Shown here piece after piece: positions 1-7,827 of a stretch of 64,000 nucleotides of DNA (its first letter is position 1; the number at the start of each line of letters is the position of its first letter). Location: NCBI GenBank assembly GCA_016721905.1, contig JADKHH010000001.1:679141-743140 (forward strand), written 5' to 3'. The notes under the pieces were generated by a model. That model was given only the letters and a program-made list of their open reading frames with translations. It had not been told where the DNA came from and did not search any database. The stretch comes from Candidatus Opimibacter skivensis. Lineage in GTDB: Bacteria; Bacteroidota; Bacteroidia; Chitinophagales; Saprospiraceae. The translations under genes and the position numbers were made by a program.

Positions 1-192
1 CATGTCAAGGGCGATAAGTATATTTTTCATTTTGATATAGATTTTACGGTTCCCCTCAAGATACGGCAATACGTTTTAAATCAAGGCCTGCAGGCTGAAT
101 CTAAAATAGATCACACATCATATAGGCATTTATACGATGTTGCTGACACTACCCCATTTTTCTTTCCGAGATTATGTCACTGTCCGGTTTAG
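1..192 (+). other. Left-edge open frame, possible tail of an upstream gene
   Basis: Reading frame 1 is open from the window edge to a TAG at 190-192 (63 codons) and would encode a C-terminal tail ending in HCPV. I do not recognise it. In AT-leaning DNA an open stretch of this length can occur by chance, so this could equally be non-coding sequence upstream of purL. It ends about 20 bases before the purL promoter box. Confidence 0.2.
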
Positions 193-212
193 CTGTTATC
201 ATTGAGATATAT

Positions 213-220
213 TACTTTTG
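213..220 (+). promoter_or_regulatory. Putative -7 promoter box of purL
   Basis: TACTTTTG matches the Bacteroidota sigma factor -7 consensus TAnnTTTG exactly and lies 18 bases before the purL ATG, implying a 5' leader of about 14 bases. No TTG was found at the usual -33 distance. Confidence 0.5.
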
Positions 221-238
221 CGGCTTATATGAAACGTT

Positions 239-2470
239 ATGCAGGAAACTGAACAGGCAGTGGATTTCAAGGTTGCAGCCCAGTTGGGTCTGAATAAGGA
301 TGAATTTGACAAGATTTGTTCAGTACTCGGCAGGGTGCCGAACTTCACAGAAGTCAGTGTATACTCGGTCATGTGGAGTGAGCACTGCTCCTACAAGAAC
401 TCCATCAAGTACCTGAAAACCCTCCCCCGGGATGGTGGAAGACTGCTGGTTGCCGCCGGGGAAGAAAATGCCGGATTGATCGATATCGGGGAAGGGATAG
501 CCTGTGCCTTTAAGATTGAATCGCATAACCACCCCTCTGCTATCGAGCCATACCAGGGTGCAGCGACCGGTGTCGGGGGTATCCATCGGGATATCTTCAC
601 CATGGGAGCCAGGCCCATTGCGGCACTTAACTCCCTTCGCTTTGGCGACCCAAATCACCCTCATATGAGACACCTTATCAAAGGAGTGGTCAGTGGGATT
701 GGCGATTATGGCAATTGCCTTGGCGTACCGACAGTTGGAGGTGAGGTTTATTTTGATCCTTGCTACCAGCAAAACATCCTCGTCAATGCCATGTCAGTCG
801 GCATCGTCAGGATAGGGGAAACAATATCCGCCTGTGCTGATGGCCCGGGCAACCCTGTCTTTATCGTTGGCTCGGCCACAGGGAGGGATGGAATACACGG
901 AGCCACCTTTGCGTCTGCGGACCTTACTGAAAATTCTGCTGAGGATCTTCCTGCTGTCCAGGTAGGTGACCCTTTCCAGGAAAAACTATTACTTGAAGCT
1001 ACGCTTGAAATTATAAAGACTGGTGCTGTTGTTGGCATGCAGGATATGGGAGCTGCTGGTATTTCCTGTTCGACCTCCGAAATGAGTGCTAAATCAGGCA
1101 CCGGCATGATCATCAATCTGGACCTGGTCCCAACCCGGCAGCAAAACATGCACGCCTGGGAAATGCTGCTGTCCGAAAGCCAGGAAAGGATGTTGGTTGT
1201 CGTACATAAGGGAAGAGAAAAAGAAATCACTGCCATCTTTGACAAATGGGATCTGGAGTGTGCCCAGATAGGCGAAGTCACAGACACCGGCAGACTCGAA
1301 TATTTCCGCCACGGTGAAAAAGTAGCAGATATCCCTGCATTTTCGTTGGTACTTGGGGGTGGAGCTCCGGTTTATGACCGGGAATACACCCGCCCTACTT
1401 ACATGGACGAAATAAAACCATATGATCCACCAGCACCTGCAGACAAGGATTTAGTTTCGATCGCACATCGAATCATGAATTCACCGAATATAGCTTCGAA
1501 ACGCTGGGTCTATGAGCAATATGATCACACAGTCCGCACAGGAAATACAAACACCAATGATCCTTCTGATGCGACCATTGTGCGCCTTAAAGACACCGAT
1601 AAATCATTAGCTGTTACTGTGGACTGCAATAGCGCTTATGTGCATGCTGATCCGTATATAGGGGCCATGATAGCTGTATCAGAGGCAGCACGTAATATCC
1701 GATGTTCAGGCGGTATCCCGTTGGGCGTTACCAATTGCCTCAATTTTGGGAATCCATACAATCCTGAAGTATATTATCAATTCGTACATGCCATTAAAGG
1801 GATGGGGGAAGCTTGCAGAAAATACGGAACACCGGTGACAGGAGGAAATGTAAGTTTTTATAATCAGTCAGTACTCAAAGACAGGACCGAACCCGTATTT
1901 CCAACACCGACCATTGGCATGGTTGGCCTTGTTGAAAAGAAAGAACATGCTACTACCCTTTCTTTTAAGAAAGAAGGCGATCATATCCTTATGCTTGGAG
2001 CATTGCCAAACAATGCAGATGGCTCAGTTTACATTCGTGAAATCATGGGTCAGCGTTTGACCGCGTGCCCGGAATTCAACCTTGATTCGGAATTTAAACT
2101 TCACGAAGTAATCAGCCAGCTGATCGGTGCTTCGATGGTGGCAAGTGCCCATGATGTTTCAGAAGGAGGTTTGTTAACCTCACTCACGGAAAGTGCGATG
2201 GCGGGGTCCCTGGGTTACAACATATCTTTGCCAGCTGGAGTGAGAAAAGACATTTTCCTTTTTAGCGAAAGCCAGGGGCGAATTGTTATCTCCGTCAATA
2301 AGGAAAATTTAACAAAAACGGAGGAGTTACTGGATAAACAAGCTATCCCGTTTATACGTTTAGGCACTGTGACCTCTCCCGTGATGACCATTGACGGGCT
2401 GGATTTCGGAGCTGTCTCCGATTGGAAATCAGAATATCAAAATGCGCTGTCCAACATACTTGAACAATAA
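239..2470 (+). CDS. purL: Phosphoribosylformylglycinamidine synthase subunit PurL
   Basis: Catalyses the ATP-dependent conversion of FGAR to FGAM in de novo purine synthesis, in the cytoplasm. At 743 aa it is the small PurL type, which works with separate PurQ and PurS subunits rather than as the roughly 1300 aa fused enzyme. Visible signatures are WSEHCSYKNS (46-55), ESHNHPSAIEPYQGAATGVG (94-113), the VGGEVYFD segment, QDMGAAGISCSTSEM, and a second half-repeat with GGNVSFYNQ and AHDVSEGGL, as expected of the two AIR-synthase-like halves. The ATG start is supported by the -7 box just upstream. A thioredoxin lipoprotein follows after 21 bases and may be cotranscribed. purN lies elsewhere in the window (50200). 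Confidence 0.96.
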   Translation: MQETEQAVDFKVAAQLGLNKDEFDKICSVLGRVPNFTEVSVYSVMWSEHCSYKNSIKYLKTLPRDGGRLLVAAGEENAGLIDIGEGIACAFKIESHNHPSAIEPYQGAATGVGGIHRDIFTMGARPIAALNSLRFGDPNHPHMRHLIKGVVSGIGDYGNCLGVPTVGGEVYFDPCYQQNILVNAMSVGIVRIGETISACADGPGNPVFIVGSATGRDGIHGATFASADLTENSAEDLPAVQVGDPFQEKLLLEATLEIIKTGAVVGMQDMGAAGISCSTSEMSAKSGTGMIINLDLVPTRQQNMHAWEMLLSESQERMLVVVHKGREKEITAIFDKWDLECAQIGEVTDTGRLEYFRHGEKVADIPAFSLVLGGGAPVYDREYTRPTYMDEIKPYDPPAPADKDLVSIAHRIMNSPNIASKRWVYEQYDHTVRTGNTNTNDPSDATIVRLKDTDKSLAVTVDCNSAYVHADPYIGAMIAVSEAARNIRCSGGIPLGVTNCLNFGNPYNPEVYYQFVHAIKGMGEACRKYGTPVTGGNVSFYNQSVLKDRTEPVFPTPTIGMVGLVEKKEHATTLSFKKEGDHILMLGALPNNADGSVYIREIMGQRLTACPEFNLDSEFKLHEVISQLIGASMVASAHDVSEGGLLTSLTESAMAGSLGYNISLPAGVRKDIFLFSESQGRIVISVNKENLTKTEELLDKQAIPFIRLGTVTSPVMTIDGLDFGAVSDWKSEYQNALSNILEQ

Positions 2471-2491
2471 AATTTAAACCTGTACATACCT

Positions 2492-3604
2492 ATGAAAAAT
2501 CTTACCATCGGTCTTTTTATCCTCTCGATCATCAGTATCGCTTCATGCGGAGCCATCTCATCAAAAGGGACCAATATTACCGGAACCATTTCGGATGCGC
2601 CCAACATGAAAGTGTACCTTGATCAAATGGGACCTAACAGCAACACGATCGTTATGAGCCAGGGTGATACAGATGCTAATGGCGATTTTACGCTTAAAAT
2701 GGACGAAACCCTGCCTGCAGCGATATACAGACTCCGAATTGGTGCGGGAAAATTATTTCTTGTCCTGGAAGATGCTTCTTCGACGGTGACTGTGAAAGGA
2801 ACCCTGGAGGGGATGAGAACAAGTGACATGGAAATCAGAGGCTCTGAAAGTGCCAAAGATTTTATGGATGCCAGCCACCTGCTCTCCACCGGAAAGATTA
2901 CAATTGATGATGTCAAGGATTACATCAAGAATACGCCATATCCGATGGCAGGTATGCAAATGGCTATCAATGCGTTTGGAAACAGGCCTGAGTTTTATGA
3001 TATCCATAAAACTGCAGCGGCTCAATTGGCTAAGAAATATCCTAACCATGAGTATACTGCTCAATATGCCACCTTTGCTACCGGTCTTGAGCAGGCAGCT
3101 GCCCAGGGCCAGGCCTCAGAAGCCATCCAGGTTGGTATGCCTGCCCCTAACATTACCCTTGCAAGTCCTGACGGAAAAAATTACTCTTTAGCTGACCTGA
3201 AAGGAAAAGTAGTATTACTTGATTTCTGGGCTTCCTGGTGCGGACCTTGCAGGAAATCCAACCCACATGTTGTCGAAGTCTACAACAAATACAAAGAGAA
3301 AGGATTTACAGTCTTCAGCGTTTCACTTGATGGAATTGATAGCCGTTCTAAAGCAAGATATCCCGATGAAGCTCAGTTTCAAGCCGGTCTTGAACAATCA
3401 AAGAAAAACTGGATAGCGGCTATTGAGAAAGATCAATTGACCTGGCCATACCACGTGAGTGAACTGACCAAATGGGATACACAGGCTGCAAGACAATATG
3501 GGGTGTCGGGGATTCCTAAAACATTCCTGATAGGCCGTGATGGAAAAATCGCTGCTGTCCACCCACGTACAACCTTGGAGGAGGAATTGTTGAAAGTGCT
3601 CTAA
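2492..3604 (+). CDS. TlpA-like thioredoxin-domain lipoprotein
   Basis: A 370 aa envelope thiol-disulfide protein. The N-terminal signal ends in lipobox SIASC with Cys19, so it should be lipid-anchored. Residues about 25-120 form a beta-rich domain of the kind annotated as DUF4369 in Bacteroidota TlpA relatives. Residues about 205-370 are an AhpC/TSA-Redoxin-type thioredoxin domain with WASWCGPCRK (redox Cys250 and Cys253) and a cis-Pro region GIPKTFLIG. The family reduces or isomerises periplasmic disulfides, often for cytochrome maturation or stress, but the substrate here is unknown. It follows purL closely and ends at a strong bidirectional terminator. A second TlpA-like lipoprotein is at 32927. 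Confidence 0.88.
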   Translation: MKNLTIGLFILSIISIASCGAISSKGTNITGTISDAPNMKVYLDQMGPNSNTIVMSQGDTDANGDFTLKMDETLPAAIYRLRIGAGKLFLVLEDASSTVTVKGTLEGMRTSDMEIRGSESAKDFMDASHLLSTGKITIDDVKDYIKNTPYPMAGMQMAINAFGNRPEFYDIHKTAAAQLAKKYPNHEYTAQYATFATGLEQAAAQGQASEAIQVGMPAPNITLASPDGKNYSLADLKGKVVLLDFWASWCGPCRKSNPHVVEVYNKYKEKGFTVFSVSLDGIDSRSKARYPDEAQFQAGLEQSKKNWIAAIEKDQLTWPYHVSELTKWDTQAARQYGVSGIPKTFLIGRDGKIAAVHPRTTLEEELLKVL

Positions 3605-3628
3605 GCTTAAGGCAATTACCTGGTAAAT

Positions 3629-3664
3629 AAAAAAAGGCAAGATCAATGATCCTGCCTTTTTTTA
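3629..3664. terminator. Bidirectional rho-independent terminator
   Basis: A-tract, 9-bp stem (3636-3644 with 3648-3656), 3-base loop AAT, then a T-tract. The stem has one A-C mismatch when read on plus and a G-U wobble when read on minus. It sits between two convergent genes (ends 3604 and 3691), so it serves both. Confidence 0.85.
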
Positions 3665-3690
3665 TTTTGTAAGATATGTAGCGCCCGTGA

Positions 3691-4071
3691 TCAGAACTTG
3701 ATGATCTGGACCATAATGTCATGTTTCTTAGTTAGGCGTTCAGCGAATGCGAAACTTCCTGCAGGTGCGATGAGGATTAAGCCACCTCCTTTATTCTTGC
3801 CAAGAATACTTAATAGCTTCCATTTGCTAACTGTCTTTTCAGCATCAGCATCCTTACGTACAACCTCTATATACCACCTGCCTCCTCGCTTAACTGCTGT
3901 AATATCAGGAACCAGCTTATCATCACTATCCTTATTACTCAAGCCGGAAGGGGTTTCGTACCCTTCAATATTGGCCTTTACATCTGAATACCCATTACGG
4001 GCAACCCAGGTAACCAATATCTTCTTTATTAGCTCTTCATCTTTACTCATAGGCACTGCCAATACTTCCAT
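3691..4071 (-). CDS. Small hypothetical protein with PD-(D/E)XK-like pattern
   Basis: 126 aa, function not recognised. The layout resembles a restriction-endonuclease-like fold: an N-terminal helix (residues 9-24), a VPDITAVK strand around residue 54, then GRWYIEVVRK, a central helix with KWKLL, and a hydrophobic strand LILIAPAG. PD followed by an acidic-hydrophobic-K strand is the pattern seen in PD-(D/E)XK proteins, but the spacing E-V-V-R-K departs from the catalytic ExK, so it may be inactive or the resemblance may be fortuitous. No signal peptide, so probably cytoplasmic. A well-formed promoter (TTG-N18-TATATTTG) lies 30 bases upstream, supporting a real gene. An alternative start is Met8 at 4050. 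Confidence 0.6.
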   Translation of the reverse strand: MEVLAVPMSKDEELIKKILVTWVARNGYSDVKANIEGYETPSGLSNKDSDDKLVPDITAVKRGGRWYIEVVRKDADAEKTVSKWKLLSILGKNKGGGLILIAPAGSFAFAERLTKKHDIMVQIIKF

Positions 4072-4102
4072 AAATGATCTTTTCTAAGGACATCGGGGGG
4101 GA

Positions 4103-4131
4103 CAAATATAACAATTTGATTATCAGGGCAA
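4103..4131 (-). promoter_or_regulatory. Bacteroidota-type promoter TTG-N18-TATATTTG
   Basis: On the minus strand a TTG (4131-4129) is followed after 18 bases by TATATTTG (4110-4103), an exact match to the -33/-7 arrangement of the major Bacteroidota sigma factor. It faces the 126-aa gene starting at 4071. Confidence 0.7.
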
Positions 4132-4403
4132 AGTTTATCTTTCTAAAAATCCTTGAATTTTATTGGTTGAACGCTGTCAGATGGCCCTTCAAATGGACCT
4201 TTTTATACCTTAACCTGGCCTGAGCATGCGGGTTTATTCAAGCTATAACTTGCTTTATATCAGTTAATTAAATTTAAGGTGGCTCCCTTAACATCCAGTC
4301 AGCTGATTAAGTCCGGGATTACCAATAGTGCTATAAAATCTTTTGATCAATTATTTTAAAGTAAATCACCCTGGTACATCTATTGCAACAGTCCATTAAA
4401 GGC
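4132..4403. other. Intergenic region without recognisable content
   Basis: AT-rich spacer between the 126-aa gene and the terminator of the small lipoprotein gene. Only short open frames, no tRNA-like fold and no clear repeat. I see nothing assignable in it. Confidence 0.5.
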
Positions 4404-4430
4404 AAAAAAAAAGCCGCCCTAAGGCGGCTT
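4404..4430 (-). terminator. Strong rho-independent terminator
   Basis: A perfect 8-bp stem (AAGCCGCC at 4411-4418, GGCGGCTT at 4423-4430, loop CTAA). On the minus strand it is followed by an uninterrupted run of Ts. It lies 30 bases beyond the stop codon of the lipoprotein gene at 4461-4880. Confidence 0.92.
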
Positions 4431-4460
4431 AAAAGACTATTACAATCTCACCCAATGTAA

Positions 4461-4880
4461 TTATTTAGCAATCTGATCAGTACTGGTAGTACCGGTCAAA
4501 GCTGATTTAACTGCAAAATGTACTGTTTCTACCTCAGTGTTTACAGCTGTCCAGGTTTCAGCAGTTGCTTCAGAAACTTTTGCAGATGTCGTTTCGAGGT
4601 CACCAAGAAACTTCTTGAAAGTTTCTAATTGTGTAGTGATCGCTGCTTTACCTGCCTCATCAGCAGTTGCAAGAGCACCTTCAAGTTCAGCAACTTTAGC
4701 TGCAACTCCACCCTTAAGGTTGGTCAAATCTTGTGAAGCCGCTGATTTAGCAGCCATAAAAACAGAGTCCGCAACTGCCTCAGCAGTAGCTGTTTCTGTG
4801 CTGGCATTCGTAGTGTCTTTGCAAGCTACCCATGCCAATGAGAGTAACAATGCCAGTGAAAAGAATTTAATGGTCTTCAT
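4461..4880 (-). CDS. Small Ala/Thr-rich lipoprotein
   Basis: 139 aa. A hydrophobic signal ends in lipobox AWVAC with Cys20, so it is likely outer-membrane or periplasm-facing. The mature part is rich in Ala, Thr, Glu and Lys with heptad-like spacing (for example KVAELEGALATADEAGKA), suggesting one or two long amphipathic helices or a short coiled coil, in the manner of Lpp-like or stress-induced lipoproteins. I recognise no family. It is a single-gene unit with its own strong terminator, a layout often seen for abundant short transcripts, although no exact -7 box was found upstream. Confidence 0.75.
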   Translation of the reverse strand: MKTIKFFSLALLLSLAWVACKDTTNASTETATAEAVADSVFMAAKSAASQDLTNLKGGVAAKVAELEGALATADEAGKAAITTQLETFKKFLGDLETTSAKVSEATAETWTAVNTEVETVHFAVKSALTGTTSTDQIAK

Positions 4881-5143
4881 AATTAAGTTGTTGTGAAATA
4901 AAAAGGTTTGACTTTACGCCAAAACGGAAATTTCTTTACGTTCTGACACCGCAAATAAACGGAGTATTATCCGCTATGTTTCAAGGATTTACAAATTATC
5001 TTTAAATTCAGTAGATACCTTGACCCTTCCACTGGGTTTTCTAATGTAAAACCCTGATTTCTATCAGAAAATGATAGGCTATTAGGTTTGAAGGAAATAA
5101 CCAGGATGAAATAAGGAAGGATCTGGAAGGTTTACCATGATAT

Positions 5144-5686
5144 TTAATAGGCTACGAAGCCATTTAAATGGTCCTCCAGGCTCTTGAGGGTAGGAGCATG
5201 GTGAATCCGACCCTGATCATCCATCAGTTCGCTGATTCTGCTGACAGGCAATAAGCGAGGGTAAATCACGGACTTCATGTGCATGAGTATACCGGACAAG
5301 TGATCCATACCACGGATATTGCCAGATCTACCTGTGGCCACCCCGATCAGCATAGATTTCTTCAGTTTAAACGTTTCATCGCAATGCCGCACGGAAATGG
5401 CATCAATAAAGAGTTTAAGCACGCCGGGAAAACTACCATTGTATTCCGGTAGTATCCAGATAAATTTCTCAGCTGGAATCATCCATTGATCCTGGATAAG
5501 CCTGAGTTTTTCAGGTACTTCATCCTTTTTATATAAGCTTGATGGAAGGATTTCAGGTGGCAAATCAACCATGCTGACATATCCTATCGGGCCCTGATAC
5601 TGCTCTCGCAGCAGCTCAATTATTTGCCTTGATACGAACTCTGTGTTGCTATCCGGCCGGTTGGTAGCTTGTATGACTGTGATCAT
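5144..5686 (-). CDS. NAD(P)H-dependent FMN reductase family protein
   Basis: 180 aa, the normal length for PF03358-type flavodoxin-fold reductases, which use NAD(P)H to reduce FMN, quinones or azo/chromate compounds in the cytoplasm. Seen in the sequence: an N-terminal first beta strand MITVIQATNRPDSNT (the phosphate-binding loop position) and PEYNGSFPGVLKLFIDAIS, the hallmark segment of the family around residues 81-99. The later GVATGRSGNIRG segment fits the second flavin-contacting loop. The substrate cannot be assigned. It is transcribed divergently from parA; both promoters must lie in the 150-base gap. Confidence 0.85.
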   Translation of the reverse strand: MITVIQATNRPDSNTEFVSRQIIELLREQYQGPIGYVSMVDLPPEILPSSLYKKDEVPEKLRLIQDQWMIPAEKFIWILPEYNGSFPGVLKLFIDAISVRHCDETFKLKKSMLIGVATGRSGNIRGMDHLSGILMHMKSVIYPRLLPVSRISELMDDQGRIHHAPTLKSLEDHLNGFVAY

Positions 5687-5746
5687 CCTTTAGCGGTGTT
5701 GGCCTCTAATACAAGCACAAAGCGTCAAATGTTCTGCCAATAGCCG

Positions 5747-5754
5747 TATTTTTG
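5747..5754 (+). promoter_or_regulatory. Putative -7 promoter box of parAB
   Basis: TATTTTTG, an exact TAnnTTTG match, 85 bases before the parA TTG start. An in-frame TGA at 5761 lies just after it, so the coding region must begin downstream. No TTG at -33. Confidence 0.45.
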
Positions 5755-5838
5755 CGCCCCTGATCATCAGAAAACCAATATAAATACAGGAAAAAGTGGG
5801 GTTCTTTTGATCCGGGATTCAATTCAATAACAGCTATT

Positions 5839-6636
5839 TTGGGAAAAATTATTGCTATAGCCAACCAGAAAGGAGGCGTCGGTAAAACCACGACGGCAAT
5901 CAATATGGGTGCTTGCCTCGCTGTCCTGGAAAAAAAGATTCTGCTCGTTGATGCTGACCCTCAAGCCAATAGCACCTCTGGACTCGGCATCGAGACGCTA
6001 CCTGGCCAACCAACCGTCTACGATTGCATGATCAATAATGTACCTGCAGCTGACGCAATCCTTAAGACTGCCACGCCTAATCTATCCATCCTGCCCTCCC
6101 ACATCGATCTTGTCGGTGCTGAACTGGAGCTCGTATCACGAATGAGGCGTGAGTATACCCTGCAAACTGTACTAGACAAGGTCAGGGATGAATACGATTA
6201 TATCCTTATCGATTGTATGCCGTCATTAGGGCTACTCGCTGTCAATGCACTGACTGCTGCAGATTCAGTGCTGATACCAATCCAGACAGAGATTTATGCA
6301 CTGGAAGGTTTGCAGAAACTAAAAAACACTATCAGTCTGGTTAAAGAACACCTCAACCCAAAGCTCAAAATCGAGGGTATCATCATGACTATGTATGACA
6401 GTCGCCTAAGGCTGGCCAATATGATCCTTGAAGAAGTGCGTCAGAACCTTACCGATACGCTGTATACCACAATCATTCACCGCAACAGCAAAATCAGTGA
6501 ATCTCCAAGCATGAAAGCTCCTGTAATCATGTATGATGCTGCCAGCACCGGAAGTATGAATTTTATGCAACTGGCCCTTGAGTTTTTGAAACGAAATGAT
6601 GATGAAAAGGGTGGAAAACTAGCAGTTAGAAGTTAG
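5839..6636 (+). CDS. parA: Chromosome-partitioning ATPase ParA (Soj)
   Basis: 265 aa Walker-type ATPase that binds DNA non-specifically and moves ParB-parS complexes during chromosome segregation. It has the deviant Walker A motif KGGVGKTT (11-18), the switch motif DADPQANST (39-47), and the Walker B-like YILIDCMPSLG around residue 117-127. The start is TTG: between the in-frame TGA at 5761 and this codon there is no ATG or GTG, and Met-Gly-Lys-Ile puts the first strand directly before Walker A as usual. parB follows after 219 bases. The last codons (LAVRS, stop at 6634-6636) are written in the same CAGTTAGAAGTTAGC-type repeat that fills the downstream spacer, so the repeat has reached into the gene end. 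Confidence 0.95.
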   Translation: MGKIIAIANQKGGVGKTTTAINMGACLAVLEKKILLVDADPQANSTSGLGIETLPGQPTVYDCMINNVPAADAILKTATPNLSILPSHIDLVGAELELVSRMRREYTLQTVLDKVRDEYDYILIDCMPSLGLLAVNALTAADSVLIPIQTEIYALEGLQKLKNTISLVKEHLNPKLKIEGIIMTMYDSRLRLANMILEEVRQNLTDTLYTTIIHRNSKISESPSMKAPVIMYDAASTGSMNFMQLALEFLKRNDDEKGGKLAVRS

Positions 6637-6705
6637 CAACGAGCAGTTGGCAGTCAGCAGTCAGCAGTCTTCAGTCGGCAGTTGGCAATACGCAATAGCT
6701 AAAAA
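6618..6705 (+). repeat. Low-complexity AGCAGTT/AGCAGTC repeat at the parA 3' end
   Basis: Degenerate tandem units of about 7 bases (CAGTTAG, CAGTTGG, CAGTCAG, CAGTCGG) begin inside the last codons of parA and continue to about 6705. The same unit family occurs at 10989, 15355 and 35793, and in reverse complement at 6806. Confidence 0.7.
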
Positions 6706-6805
6706 ACAAAAGAGAATAAAGGACAAATGGACTTAATTGAACCCGATTACTCATTTTAACGATTACCACTATTGAATAACCTATTATATCGCACACATAT
6801 TTTCA

Positions 6806-6850
6806 ACTTCTCACTGTTCACTTCTCACTGCTAACTTTTAACCTCTCACT
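6806..6850 (-). repeat. Inverted copy of the AGCAGTT-type repeat upstream of parB
   Basis: CTTCTCACTGTTCACTTCTC followed by ACTGCTAAC. Read on the minus strand it is the same AGTTAGCAGTGAGAAGTGA-type sequence found at 35793, placed in opposite orientation to the copy at 6618 and ending 6 bases before the parB ATG. The two copies could pair in the parA-parB mRNA. Confidence 0.6.
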
Positions 6851-6855
6851 TACTT

Positions 6856-7791
6856 ATGTCAAAAGAGACCAATAAAATGCAAATCGGTAAAGGCATCCGC
6901 GCCTTGCTGACCAATATAGAAGAAAGGGGCACTGCGCCAACCGGACAGGAGCTGAGAGAACTGTCGAGGGAAACGCTTGAAGTAGCTGTGGATGCCATTG
7001 AGGCCAATCCATATCAACCCCGTACGGACTTTGATGAAACTGCATTGGAGGAGCTTGCACAATCCATTCGTGTACATGGAATCATACAGCCTCTTACTTT
7101 GAGGAGGTTGCACGAGGGCAAGTATCAGCTGATCGCTGGTGAGCGACGTTGGCGGGCAGCACAGAAAGCGGGTTTGAAAAGTGTACCGGCCTATATTCGG
7201 TTGGCCGATGATCAGGGAATGCTTGAAATGGCCATCGTAGAGAATATCCAACGTGCGGATCTCAATGCGATGGAGATGGCATTTAGTCTTCAACGCCTTA
7301 TCGATGAATGCAAACTCACACACGAAGAATTGTCGACGCGGGTTGGCAAACAGAGAAGTACTGTATCTAACTTCCTTCGATTATTAAAGCTTCCGCCGCA
7401 AGTTCAGGATGCGCTTCGTAAGGAGGTGATCAGTATGGGTCATGCTAAATCAATTGCCGGACTTGAGGATATCAGTGCTCAATTGATGGTACTCGGTGAC
7501 ATCATCTCCGGGCAACTGAGTGTCAGGGATACAGAAAAACTGGTGACAAAATATCAGGATGGTCTCACGGGTAAGACACCAAAGAAAGGAAGCACGCTTA
7601 AAAAGGGCACCACTTCGCAAAAATCTGCAGATGTAACCAAAGTGGAGCAGCAGTTGCGTTCCTTACTAGGTGTAAAAGTTGAACTTCAGTATCAGGAAAA
7701 CGGGACCGGCCAGATCCGGATACCTTTCAAGTCGGATAAGGAACTCAATTATATCCTGGACCTCCTGGAAGAACTTGATTCATCAAAATAG
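6856..7791 (+). CDS. parB: Chromosome-partitioning protein ParB (Spo0J)
   Basis: 311 aa CTP-dependent DNA-sliding clamp that loads at parS sites. Domains: N-terminal ParB/Srx domain (about 40-130) with the NPYQPR motif and the CTP-binding GERRWRAA box near residue 97; ENIQRADLNAMEMA linking to a helix-turn-helix around 155-185 (STRVGKQRSTVSNFLRLLKLP); a Lys/Thr-rich linker around 235-255; and a C-terminal dimerisation domain ending in YILDLLEELDS. It is coupled to parA upstream and DUF5683 downstream (36-base gap). No full parS palindrome (TGTTTCACGTGAAACA) was found in this window. Confidence 0.95.
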   Translation: MSKETNKMQIGKGIRALLTNIEERGTAPTGQELRELSRETLEVAVDAIEANPYQPRTDFDETALEELAQSIRVHGIIQPLTLRRLHEGKYQLIAGERRWRAAQKAGLKSVPAYIRLADDQGMLEMAIVENIQRADLNAMEMAFSLQRLIDECKLTHEELSTRVGKQRSTVSNFLRLLKLPPQVQDALRKEVISMGHAKSIAGLEDISAQLMVLGDIISGQLSVRDTEKLVTKYQDGLTGKTPKKGSTLKKGTTSQKSADVTKVEQQLRSLLGVKVELQYQENGTGQIRIPFKSDKELNYILDLLEELDSSK

Positions 7792-7827
7792 TATACCTAA
7801 CTACCCTTCTAAGCGTTTATTACCCTG

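Noticed and set aside
3698..4087. 129-codon open frame on plus, opposite the 126-aa gene
   Set aside because: Lacks a promoter and recognisable composition; the minus-strand gene has a full promoter and shared terminator.
4537..4896. 119-codon open frame antisense to the small lipoprotein
   Set aside because: The minus strand has a lipobox signal peptide and a strong terminator; the plus frame is a shadow of Ala/Thr codons.
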